DNA of 64,000 bases from Colletes latitarsis. Its lineage: Eukaryota > Arthropoda > Insecta > Hymenoptera > Colletidae. This document shows positions 12,801 through 21,722 of the stretch, one piece after another. The position numbers and the translations under genes were made by a program. The notes beneath the pieces are model-generated. The model was not told the origin of the DNA. It saw only the letters and a program-made list of their open reading frames with translations, and did no database searches. How positions within the stretch are numbered: the first letter of the stretch is position 1; every line of letters begins with the position of its first letter. The DNA is taken from positions 1,984,001 through 2,048,000 of the forward strand of contig NW_027488377.1 in the NCBI RefSeq assembly GCF_051014445.1. Direction: 5' to 3'.

Positions 12801-15800
12801 TCAATATTTTAGAGGATAACGCCGGTTATGTCTGACTTAGGTCTGGTATTTGCCATCATCTAACTCATAGTTTTGCAATCTTCGCATACTTGTTGGCCAG
12901 ATACTTGGTTTTTTCTGGTTTGGATCACGTAGTACGTGGTACAACACCGAAGGAGTCAATTAAACTTGCTTACGATTAATATTTTAGAGGATAACTCTGG
13001 TTATGTCGGGGTTAGTTCTGGTATTTGCAATCATCTGGCTCATACTTTCGCATTTTTCGCACACTTGAATGGCCAGATCCTGGGCTCTTGCTGATTTGGA
13101 TCACGTAGTAATGTGGTACCAAACCGAAACAGTCAATTAATGCTGGTTTCGATCAATATTTTAGGGGGAAACACCGGTTATGTCTGGGTTAGGTCTGGTA
13201 TTTGCCATCGTCTAGCTCATACTTTCGCACTTTTCGCATACTTGTTGGCCAGATCCTGGGTTTCTTTCTGGTTTGGATCTCTTAGTAATGTGGTACTACA
13301 CTGAGACAGACAATTATACCTGGTTCCGATTAATAATTTAGAGGATAACGCCGGTTATGTCTAGGTTAGTTCTAGTATTTGTAATCATCTGGCCCATACT
13401 CTCGCATTTTTCGCATACCTGTTGGCCAGACCTTGCGATTTTTCTTGTTTGATTACATAGTAATGTGGTACCACACCGAAACAGTCAATTAAACCTGGTT
13501 CCGATTAATATTTTAGAGGATAACGGCGGTTATGTCTGGGTTAGGTCTGGTATTTGCCATCATCAGCATCATACTTTCGCATTCTATGCATTCTTGTTGG
13601 CCAGATCCTGGGGTTTATCTGGTTTGGATCACATAGTAATGTGGTACCGCACCGAAATAGTCAATTAAACCTGGTTGCGATTTATATTTTAGAGGATAAC
13701 GACGGTTATGTCTGGGTTGGGTCTGGTATTTGTCATCATCTAGCTCATACTTTCGCATTTTTCGCAAACTCGAATGGCCAGAACCTGGGCTTTTTCCCGT
13801 TAGGATTACGTAGTAATGTGGTACCACACCGAAACTGTCAATTATACTTGGTTCCGATTAATATTTTAGAGGATAACGACGGTTATGTCTGGGTTAGGTC
13901 TGGTATTTGCAATCATCTGAATCATACTTTCGCATTTTTCGCATACTTGGATTGCCAGAACCTGGGCTTCTTCTAGTTTGGATCACGTAGTAATGTGGCA
14001 CCACACAGAAACAGTCAATTAAACCTGGTTCCGACTAATATGTTAGAGGATATCACCGGTTAGGTCTGGGTTACGTCTGATAATTGCAATCATCATCCTC
14101 TTGCTTTTGCATTTCTCGCATACTTGTTGGCCAGATCCTTGGTTTTTTCTGATTTGGATTACGTAGTAATGTGGTACAACACCGAAGCAGTCAATTTTAC
14201 CTGGTTGCGATTAATATTTTAGAGGAGAACGCCGGTTATGTCTGGGTTAGGTCTGGTATTTGCCATCATCTGACTCATACTTTCGCATTTTTTGCATTCT
14301 TGTTGGCCAGATCCTGGGTTTTTTACTGGTTTGGACCACGTAGTAATGTGGTACAACACTGAGACAGACAATTATACCTGGTTCCGATTAATATTTTAGA
14401 GGATAACGCCGGTTATGTCTGGGTTTGGTCTGGTAATTGCCATCATCTAACTCATACTTTCGCATTTTTCGCAAACTCGAATGGCCAGAACCTGGGCTTT
14501 TTCCCGTTAGGATTACGTAGTAATGTGGTACCACACCGAAACTGTCAATTAAACTTGGTTCCGATTAATATTTTAGAGGATAACGACGGTTATGTCTGGG
14601 TTAGGTCTGGTATTTGCAATCATCTGAATCATACTTTCGCATTTTTCGCATACTTGGATTGCCAGAGCCTGGGCTTCTTCTAGTTTGGATCACGTAGTAA
14701 TGTGGCACCACACAGAAACAGTCAATTAAACCTGGTTCCGACTAATATGTTAGAGGATATCACCGGTTAGGTCTGGGTTACGTCTGATAATTGCAATCAT
14801 CATCCTCTTGCTTTTGCATTTCTCGCATACTTGTTGGCCAGATCCTTGGTTTTTTCTGATTTGGATTACGTAGTAATGTGGTACAACACCGAAGCAGTCA
14901 ATTTTACCTGGTTGCGATTAATATTTTAGAGGAGAACGCCGGTTATGTCTGGGTTAGGTCTGGTATTTGCCATCATCTGACTCATACTTTCGCATTTTTT
15001 GCATTCTTGTTGGCCAGATCCTGGGTTTTTTACTGGTTTGGACCACGTAGTAATGTGGTACAACACTGAGACAGACAATTATACCTGGTTCCGATTAATA
15101 TTTTAGAGGATAACGCCGGTTATGTCTGGGTTTGGTCTGGTAATTGCCATCATCTAACTCATACTTTCGCATTTTTCGCATACTTGAATGGCCAGATCCT
15201 GGGCTCTTGCTGATTTGGATCGGGTAGTAATGTGGTACCAAACCGAAACAGTCAATTAAAGCTGGTTTCGATCAATATTTTAGAGGATAACGCCGGTTAT
15301 GTCTGACTTAGGTCTGGTATTTGCCATCATCTAACTCATAGTTTTGCAATCTTCGCATACTTGTTGGCCAGATACTTGGTTTTTTCTGGTTTGGATCACG
15401 TAGTACGTGGTACAACACCGAAGGAGTCAATTAAACTTGCTTACGATTAATATTTTAGAGGATAACTCTGGTTATGTCGGGGTTAGTTCTGGTATTTGCA
15501 ATCATCTGGCTCATACTTTCGCATTTTTCGCACACTTGAATGGCCAGATCCTGGGCTCTTGCTGATTTGGATCACGTAGTAATGTGGTACCAAACCGAAA
15601 CAGTCAATTAATGCTGGTTTCGATCAATATTTTAGGGGGAAACACCGGTTATGTCTGGGTTAGGTCTCCTATTTGCCATCATCTACCTCATACTTTCGCA
15701 TTTTTCGCATATTTGTTGTCTAGATCCTGGGTTTTTTCTGGTTTGGATTACATAGTAATGTGGTACCACACCGAAACAGTCAATTAAACCTGGTTCCGAT

Positions 15801-16916
15801 TAATATTTTAGAGGATAACGCCGGTTATGTCTGGGTTAGGTCTGGTATTTGCAATCATCTGTCTCATACTTTCGTATTTTTCGCATACTTGAATGGCCAG
15901 TACCTGGGCTATTTCCAGTTTGGATCACGTAGTAATGTGGCACCACACCGAAACAGTCAATTAAACCTGGTTCCGATTAATATTTTAGAGGATATCACCG
16001 GTTAGGTCTGGGTTACGTCTGATAATTGCAATCATCATCCTCTTGCTTTTGCATTTCTCGCATACTTGTTGGCCAGATCCTTGGTTTTATCTGGTTTGGA
16101 TCACATAGTAATGTGGTACCGCACCGAAATAGTCAATTAAATCTGGTTGCGATTTATATTTTAGAGGATATCGCCGGTTATGTCTGGGTTAGGTCTGGTA
16201 TTTGCCATCATCTAGCTCATACTTTCGCATATTTCGCATACTTGTTGGCCAGATCCTGTGCTTTTGATGATTTGGATCACGTAGTAATGTAGTATCACAC
16301 TGAAGGGGCCAATTAAGCCTGTTTCCGATTAATATTTTACAGGATAAGGCCGGTTACGTCTGGGCTAGGTCTGGTATTTGCAATCATGTGACTCGTACTT
16401 TCGTATTTTTCGCATACTTGTTGTCTAGATCCTGGGTTATTTCTGGTTTGGATTACATAGTGATGTTGTACCACACCGAAACAGTCAATTAAACCTGGTT
16501 GCGATTAATATTTTGGAGGATAACGCCGGTTATGTCTGGGTTAGGTCTGGTATTTGCCATCATCTGCCTCATACTTTCGCATTTTTCGCATACTTGAATG
16601 GCCAGATCCTCGGCTTTTTCTGATTTGGATCTCGTAGTAATGTGGTACTACACTGAGACAGACAATTATACCAGGTTCCGATTAATATTTTAGAGTATAA
16701 CGCCGGTTACGTCTGGGTTAGGTCTGGTATTTGCAATCATGTGACTCGTACTTTCGCATTTTTCGCATACTTGTTGGCCAGATCCTCGGTTTTTTTCTGA
16801 TTTGGATTAGGTAGTAATGTGGTACCACACCGAAACAGTGAATTAAACCTGGTTCCGATTAACATTTTAGAGGATAACGCCGGTTATGTCTGGGTTAGGT
16901 CTGGTATTTGCAATCA
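3883..16916 (+). repeat. Satellite family A array, central block
   Basis: About 74 monomers of 176-177 bp in the same orientation as the left block. Neither an unrelated insertion nor a host gene is seen. The part from about 5,390 to 10,700 is a mix of A monomer subtypes without a clear long-range duplication within the window. From about 10,704 it enters the 2,471 bp tandem duplication, and from 13,755 the second copy of the 13.75 kb duplication. Open frames of up to about 140 codons occur where monomers of suitable length adjoin; they are satellite read-through, not genes. Confidence 0.96.
10704..15645 (+). repeat. Tandem duplication of a 2,471 bp, 14-monomer block
   Basis: Positions about 10,704-13,174 and 13,175-15,645 are near-identical at an offset of 2,471 bp (14 monomers). 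The new junction is near 13,175-13,210: a monomer that begins like the one at 15,584 continues like the one at 10,733, the hybrid expected from unequal crossover inside a shared stretch. One base difference noticed is ATATCTTAG near 11,393 against ATATTTTAG near 13,864. Each half contains a copy of the 707 bp pair, giving three copies of that roughly 1.9 kb block in the window. Confidence 0.88.
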
Positions 16917-16929
16917 TCTGACCCATACT
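16917..16929. repeat. Target-site duplication, left copy of truncated element 2
   Basis: TCTGACCCATACT, the same 13 bp as around copy 1, inherited by duplication. Confidence 0.85.
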
Positions 16930-17623
16930 ATTTTTTTTTTTTTTTTTTTTTTTTGTCGTGGGGAAAATCTTCGAAAGACTCCCTCCCACCTCCTTGGGGA
17001 GAGGTGGGAGGGGTGTGTGGGATTCCCCGCGCCCGTACAACGACAGGCGCGGGACCTACCCACTAAAAACCCCACGGTGACCCTTCGGCACGCTTTGGGA
17101 GGATACCGGGAATCGCTCGAAGCATTCTTCCGGTATCCTCCCCGTGCCCGCGCTTTCGCGCCCATCCCCCGGGGGGACAATCGGTCCCCCCAGTAGACAC
17201 ACTGCCTCATAGCGGCGGGACGGGGCCACTCCACCCCGCCGCTATCCGTCCCGGGGCCGCGTTTAGTGGCGGCTGCGAGCCCCAACTCGCAACCGCCCGC
17301 GACCCCGTTTCCACCCCTCGGCGGCCGGGCGTTCATGGCCGCACCAGACCGCCGAGGGTGCCTCCCCTTGCGTCGGACCGGTAGGGGGAGGCACTCCTAC
17401 CCCCAACCGGTCCGACCCGGCGCCGCCTGGCGGGAGGAGGGTCCCCTCAGGACCCCCCTCCCAGCCTAGGTCATCCGCCACGCCGAGGCGGTCGCCCGCG
17501 ACGCCTCGCGACCGGGCGACGACCTCGGGCCACCGCACGAGCGCGAGATTCAGCGCGCCGCTGAAGCTCGATCTCCCTCCCCGCGGCCTCCTTCTGCAAC
17601 ATTACGTTCTCGCAGAAGGAGGC
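16930..17623 (-). mobile_element. 5'-truncated R1-clade non-LTR retrotransposon, copy 2
   Basis: Identical by eye to the insert at 3,176-3,869: the same truncation point, the same T24 run (16,931-16,954), the same near-palindromic 12 bp difference and the same flanking 13 bp repeats. Two independent insertions would not share all of these, so this is the product of the 13,754 bp duplication and not of a second transposition. Confidence 0.96.
17471..17623 (-). pseudogene. ORF2 C-terminal remnant, copy 2
   Basis: Duplicate of the remnant at 3,717-3,869: in frame to the ORF2 stop but without any catalytic domain. Confidence 0.84.
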
Positions 17624-17636
17624 TCTGACCCATACT
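17624..17636. repeat. Target-site duplication, right copy of truncated element 2
   Basis: TCTGACCCATACT, matching 16,917-16,929. Confidence 0.84.
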
Positions 17637-19424
17637 TTCGCATTTTTCGAATATTTGTTGACCAGATCCAGGGCTTTTGCTGATTTGGATCACGTAGTAA
17701 TGCGGTACCACACCGAAACAGTCGATTAAACCTCGTTGCGATTAATATTTTAGAGGATAACACCGGTTTGGTCTGGGTTACGTCTGATAATTGCAATCAT
17801 CATCCTTTTGCTTTTGCATTTCTCGCATACTTGTTGGCCAGATCCTGGGTTTTTTCTGATTCGGATTACGTAGTAATATGGTACCACACCGAAACAGTCA
17901 ATTAAACCTGGTTCCGATTAATATTTCAGAGGATAACGCTGGTTATGTCTGGGTTATTTCTGGTATTTGCTATCATCTGGCTCATACATTCGCATTTTTC
18001 GCATACCTGTTGGCCAGACCTTGGGATTTTTCTGATTTGATTACATAGTAATGTGGTACCACACCGAAACAGTCAATTAAACCTGGTTCCGATTAATATT
18101 TTAGAGGATAACGGCGGTTATGTCTGGGTTAGGTCTGGTATTTGCCATCATCAGCCCCATACTTTCGCATTCTATGCATTCTTGTTGGCCAGATCCTGGG
18201 GTTTATCTGGTATGGATCACATAGTAATGCGCTACCGCACCGAAATAGTCAATTAAACCTGGTTGCGATTTATATTTTAGAGGATAACGACGGTTATGTC
18301 TGGGTTGGGTCTGGTATTTGTCATCATCAGGCTCATACTTTCGCATTTTTCGCAAACTCGAATGGCCAGAACCTGGGCTTTTTCCCTTTAGGATTACGTA
18401 GTAATGTGGTACCACACCGAAACTGTCAATTAAACCTGGTTCCGATTAATATTTTAGAGGATAACGACGGTTATGTCTGGGTTAGGTCTGGTATTTGCAA
18501 TCATCTGAATCATACTTTCGCATTTTTCGCATACTTGGATTGCCAGAACCTGGGCTTCTTCTAGTTTGGATCACGTAGTAATGTGGCACCACACAGAAAC
18601 AGTCAATTAAACCTGGTTCCGACTAATATGTTAGAGGATATCACCGGTTAGGTCTGGGTTACGTCTGATAATTGCAATCATCATCCTCATGCTTTTGCAT
18701 TTCTCGCATACTTGTTGGCCAGATCCTTGGTTTTTTCTGATTTGGATTACGTAGTAATGTGGTACAACACCGAAGCAGTCAATTTTACCTGGTTGCGATT
18801 AATATTTTAGAGGAGAACGCCGGTTATGTCTGGGTTACGTCTGATAATTGCAATCATCTTCCTCTTGCTTTCGCATTTTTCGCATACTTGTTGGCCAGAT
18901 CCTGGGCTTTATCTGATTTGTATCACGTAGTAATGTGGTACCACACTGGTACAGTCAATTAATCCTGGTTCCGATTAACATTTTAGAGGATAACGCCGGT
19001 TATGTCTGGGTTAGGTCTTGTATTTGCAATCATCTGACTCATACTTTCGCATTTTTCGCATACTTGTTGTCTAGATCCTGGATTTGTACTGGTTTGGATT
19101 ACATAGTAATGTGGTACCACACCGAAACAGTCAATTAAACGCGGTTGCGTTTAATATTTTAGAGGATAACGCCGGATATGTCTAGGTTAGGTCTGGTATT
19201 TGCCATCATCAGCCTCATACTTTCGCATTTTATGCATTCTTGTTGGTCAGATCCTGGGGTTTATTTGGGTTGGATCACATAGTAATGTGGTACCGCACCG
19301 AAATAGTCAATTAAACCTGGTTGCGATTTATATTTTAGAGGATAACGACGGTTATGTCTGGGTTAGGTCTGCTATTTGTCATCATCTAGCTCATACTTTC
19401 GTATTTTTCGCAAACTCGAATGGC
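17637..19424 (+). repeat. Satellite family A array, block ending at the complete element
   Basis: About 10 monomers in the same orientation as the blocks to the left. The last readable satellite bases are CAAACTCGAATGGC (ending at 19,424). The next base departs from the expected TGGCCAGAACC. This is where the monomer orientation changes: the satellite on the far side of the element is inverted. Confidence 0.95.
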
Positions 19425-19808
19425 TCCCTCAGGGGCTGCCAGCCTTTCAGCTGCAGTACGGGCTTAACGAACCCGGGGTACCCGAGTCATACACACACCG
19501 TAAGCCTCCTGTTGGTCGTCACAACGACCTATTCACAATTCCCTATTGGTTTTGTGAATGGTACGTGACGGCAGGTGGAACGGGGGTCTTGGCTTAACCG
19601 CCTGGGCCACGAGTATGGCGACTCTATAAAATCGCCCTCCAATCCTAAGCTATGGTGCGCGGCGATGGGATGCATGGTTGGGGGAGAAGGCCCAATCCCA
19701 AGCGACCACCTCCGGGGAACCTGCCGAACCCCCGGAGTATTAGGCTTACCCGGGTAAGGCGGCTCTGCCCGGGTGGACCTTTATTTCCGACCATCTCGTG
19801 GGATTATT
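19425..19808 (+). other. Retrotransposon 5' UTR
   Basis: About 384 bp between the satellite junction and the first good ATG of ORF1. No protein is recognised. It contains a 14 bp perfect palindrome (CTTACCCGGGTAAG, 19,745-19,758) and, just upstream, an inverted repeat CTCCGGGG/CCCCGGAG, so it could fold. By analogy with other R1-clade elements it should contain an internal promoter, but I cannot point to one. I did not recognise a self-cleaving ribozyme by eye. Confidence 0.75.
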
Positions 19809-21722
19809 ATGGACACAGAAAATAAAATGGGGATGGGGCGGGATTTGTCGGTTGGGGAGGACGGAGACGGGGTTGGGGTTAGGGTGGCGGCGCTCGCGCC
19901 CCACTCAGCGCCAGGTCCGGCTTCGTGGAGGGTGGAGGAGGACGACGAGACGGCGTCGGTCTCGTCCTTCTCCTCCAGCACGAGCCACATAGGCTCTAAG
20001 AGGAAGAGGACGGGGCAGGCCGTCGTCGAGGTGGGCGGGGCGATGAGCCCGTCGGTGAGGCTGAGTTGCCTCAGGGACGAGGTGACCGAGGAGATATCGG
20101 AGAGGATCTCCTCGTCCCTGAGGCGGGTGGAGAAAGTCGCCGCTGCCTGCGCCTTTAAGGGGCAGAAAAGCGGTGGCGCGGAGGCCCTGAAGGCCGCGGC
20201 GGAGGAAATGAGGGAGGCGGCGCGGGAGCTCAGAGGGCGGAACGCCCGTCTGCAGCTCCTGTTGGAGGAGGAGCGACAGGGGAGGAGGAGGGCTGAGGCG
20301 CTGTGGAACAGCGCGGCCCTCCCTCCCATCCTCCCTCCTCCTCCACCGCCGCGTCCCTCGGCGGAGGTAAATAAGCGGAGTGCGGCGGCAGTGGTGCGGG
20401 GCACCGCGGGCCCCTCCACCCGCACTCCGCCCGTGAAGAAGTCCCCGTCCTCCTCAGAAGACGATCTTCTGAGGAGGATTGGGGACATGATTGATGGCAA
20501 GCTGGCCGCCTTCCGGGAGGAGCTCCTCGCCGGAAGAGCGGTCAGCAGGAAGGCGGTGCCTCCCCGACCTGTTCCGGTACAGTCGGGGAAGGCAAAGAAG
20601 GGCGGAGTGAAGGCTCCGCCCAGCGTTGCGGCACCAGGGCCCCGGGTCGCGACCCCCAAGGGGGGTGGTGTACCCGTGGTCGCGGTGGTCGCGTCCTCCA
20701 CAGCACCCTCCCAAGGGGGGGTGGCGTGGAGTGAGGTGGTGGGGCGGAAGGCGAAGCGGGCGGCGAGGAAGGCCTCGCAACCGCAGCCTCCGCCTCCGCC
20801 GCCGGCGGCCATGGTAAAGGCCGCGAAGGTCGGGAAGGCACGACCAGGTCGTCCCCCAAAAACGGCAGCGGTGACGCTGACCGTTGCGCACGGGGGCGAC
20901 CTGACCCTCGCGGAGGCGATGCGGCTCGCCAGGGAGAATATCTCCCTGGAAGAGCTGGGCATCGCCTCCGTGAGGGCGAAGAGGGCCGTGACCGGGGGTC
21001 TCTTGCTGGAGATCCCCGGTGCAGAAAGCGGCGCGAAGGCGGATCGTCTCGCCCAGAGGCTCCGGGAGCAGCTGGGCGAGCGAGGTGTCCGGGTCGCCCG
21101 GCCCACGAAGCGCACGGAGATGCGCGTTTGTGGGCTGGACGACTCGGTCAGCGCACAGGATGTGTCCCGTGCCCTTGCGAGGGCGGGGGACTGTCCTGTG
21201 GAGGACCTGCGGATCGGAGAGATCCGCAGGTCGCCCTCCGGCCTCGGGTCGGTGTGGGCCCGGTGCCCCCTCTCCGCCGCCCGTAAGGTGGCGGAATCCT
21301 GGAGGGTGTTGGTGGGGTGGGTTTCGGCGCGAGTGGAAATCCTCGCGCCGCGCCCGCTCCAGTGTCACCGCTGCCTCGAATTGGGGCACGTGAGGCAGTG
21401 GTGCACCTCGCCGGTGGACCGCAGCGGTCAGTGTTACCGCTGCGGTGCCAAAGAGCACCGTGCGAGCCAGTGCTCGGCGGCCCCCCACTGCCCGCTGTGT
21501 GCGGACATGGGGAGGCCAGCCGATCACAGGGTGGGGAGCAAGAAGTGCTCCCCCCCCCCTCCCGGAAGGAGAGGAAGAGGCGGGCTGCACCGGCTCCGGT
21601 GCCGAGGGCGGTGGCATCGTCCTCCATGGAGGTGGATGGTGCTACGGGGACGGACGGCCGGGAGGACGCTGGCGCGGCCATTAATTAATGCCGCCCCGCC
21701 TCCTTCACCCGGCCAACCTTAA
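19809..21722 (+). CDS. Retrotransposon ORF1, gag-like RNA-binding protein
   Basis: Likely binds element RNA and forms the ribonucleoprotein that carries ORF2 protein to the target. I chose the ATG at 19,809 because it has A at -3 and G at +4; the frame is open upstream only from a GTG. The read frame is 637 residues. A Glu/Arg/Ala-rich stretch at about 90-165 looks like a coiled coil, followed by a proline run near 171-182 and a long basic, low-complexity region. Residues about 360-515 resemble the domain before the knuckles in R1-clade gag proteins. Three CCHC knuckles follow: C519-C522-H527-C532, C542-C545-H550-C555 and C561-C564-H573-C580. Directly after the third knuckle is a C10 run (21,550-21,559). 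In the 0 frame the protein ends with an Arg-rich tail overlapping ORF2 by 35 bp. In the -1 frame it gains a basic then acidic tail and ends at 21,688 in a TAATG junction, which looks like the native end. A one-base loss or assembly error in the C run is therefore likely. Confidence 0.9.
   Translation: MDTENKMGMGRDLSVGEDGDGVGVRVAALAPHSAPGPASWRVEEDDETASVSSFSSSTSHIGSKRKRTGQAVVEVGGAMSPSVRLSCLRDEVTEEISERISSSLRRVEKVAAACAFKGQKSGGAEALKAAAEEMREAARELRGRNARLQLLLEEERQGRRRAEALWNSAALPPILPPPPPPRPSAEVNKRSAAAVVRGTAGPSTRTPPVKKSPSSSEDDLLRRIGDMIDGKLAAFREELLAGRAVSRKAVPPRPVPVQSGKAKKGGVKAPPSVAAPGPRVATPKGGGVPVVAVVASSTAPSQGGVAWSEVVGRKAKRAARKASQPQPPPPPPAAMVKAAKVGKARPGRPPKTAAVTLTVAHGGDLTLAEAMRLARENISLEELGIASVRAKRAVTGGLLLEIPGAESGAKADRLAQRLREQLGERGVRVARPTKRTEMRVCGLDDSVSAQDVSRALARAGDCPVEDLRIGEIRRSPSGLGSVWARCPLSAARKVAESWRVLVGWVSARVEILAPRPLQCHRCLELGHVRQWCTSPVDRSGQCYRCGAKEHRASQCSAAPHCPLCADMGRPADHRVGSKKCSPPPPGRRGRGGLHRLRCRGRWHRPPWRWMVLRGRTAGRTLARPLINAAPPPSPGQP
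21550..21559 (+). other. C10 homopolymer, probable frameshift point in ORF1
   Basis: Ten consecutive C immediately after the third zinc knuckle. Shifting to the -1 frame here yields a continuation of about 43 residues ending precisely at the ORF2 start. The 0 frame instead yields an Arg/Gly/Pro-rich tail running into ORF2. Losing one C, gaining two, a sequencing error or a programmed -1 shift would all fit. Confidence 0.65.
21686..21690 (+). promoter_or_regulatory. TAATG stop/start junction between ORF1 and ORF2
   Basis: TAA (21,686-21,688), the stop of the ORF1 -1 frame, shares its last A with the ATG (21,688-21,690) of ORF2. Another stop, TAA at 21,682-21,684, lies in the ORF2 frame two codons upstream, so ORF2 cannot start earlier and is not a simple fusion. 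The base at -3 of the ORF2 ATG is T, a poor scanning context. In the R1-clade element SART1, a UAAUG of this kind is known to couple ORF2 translation to ORF1 termination. The same mechanism is inferred here. Confidence 0.7.

Larger units (their letters stand above)
13755..19319 (+). repeat. Segmental duplication, copy 2 (partner 1-5,388)
   Basis: Second copy of the block described at the left edge, including the truncated retroelement at 16,930-17,623. It holds one more monomer than copy 1 near 18,600-18,780. Similarity to copy 1 stops near 19,319, about 100 bp before the satellite is interrupted by the complete retrotransposon. Confidence 0.9.

Noticed and set aside
1..19424. Dozens of open frames of 60-140 codons with near-identical translations in satellite A
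   Set aside because: They recur with the monomer, change frame because 176 is not a multiple of 3, run into the next monomer and end at its stops. They reflect tandem DNA, not a protein family.
19625..19631. TATAAAA as the element's promoter
   Set aside because: It lies about 200 bp inside the transcript, and related elements use internal, TATA-less promoters; likely chance.
19773..19808. ORF1 start at 19,773
   Set aside because: That codon is GTG. For a eukaryotic mRNA the ATG at 19,809 with A at -3 and G at +4 is preferred.
19781..21115. Long antisense open frame (444 codons) opposite ORF1
   Set aside because: It mirrors a very G+C-rich, codon-biased gene on the other strand, and its translation has no recognisable domain.
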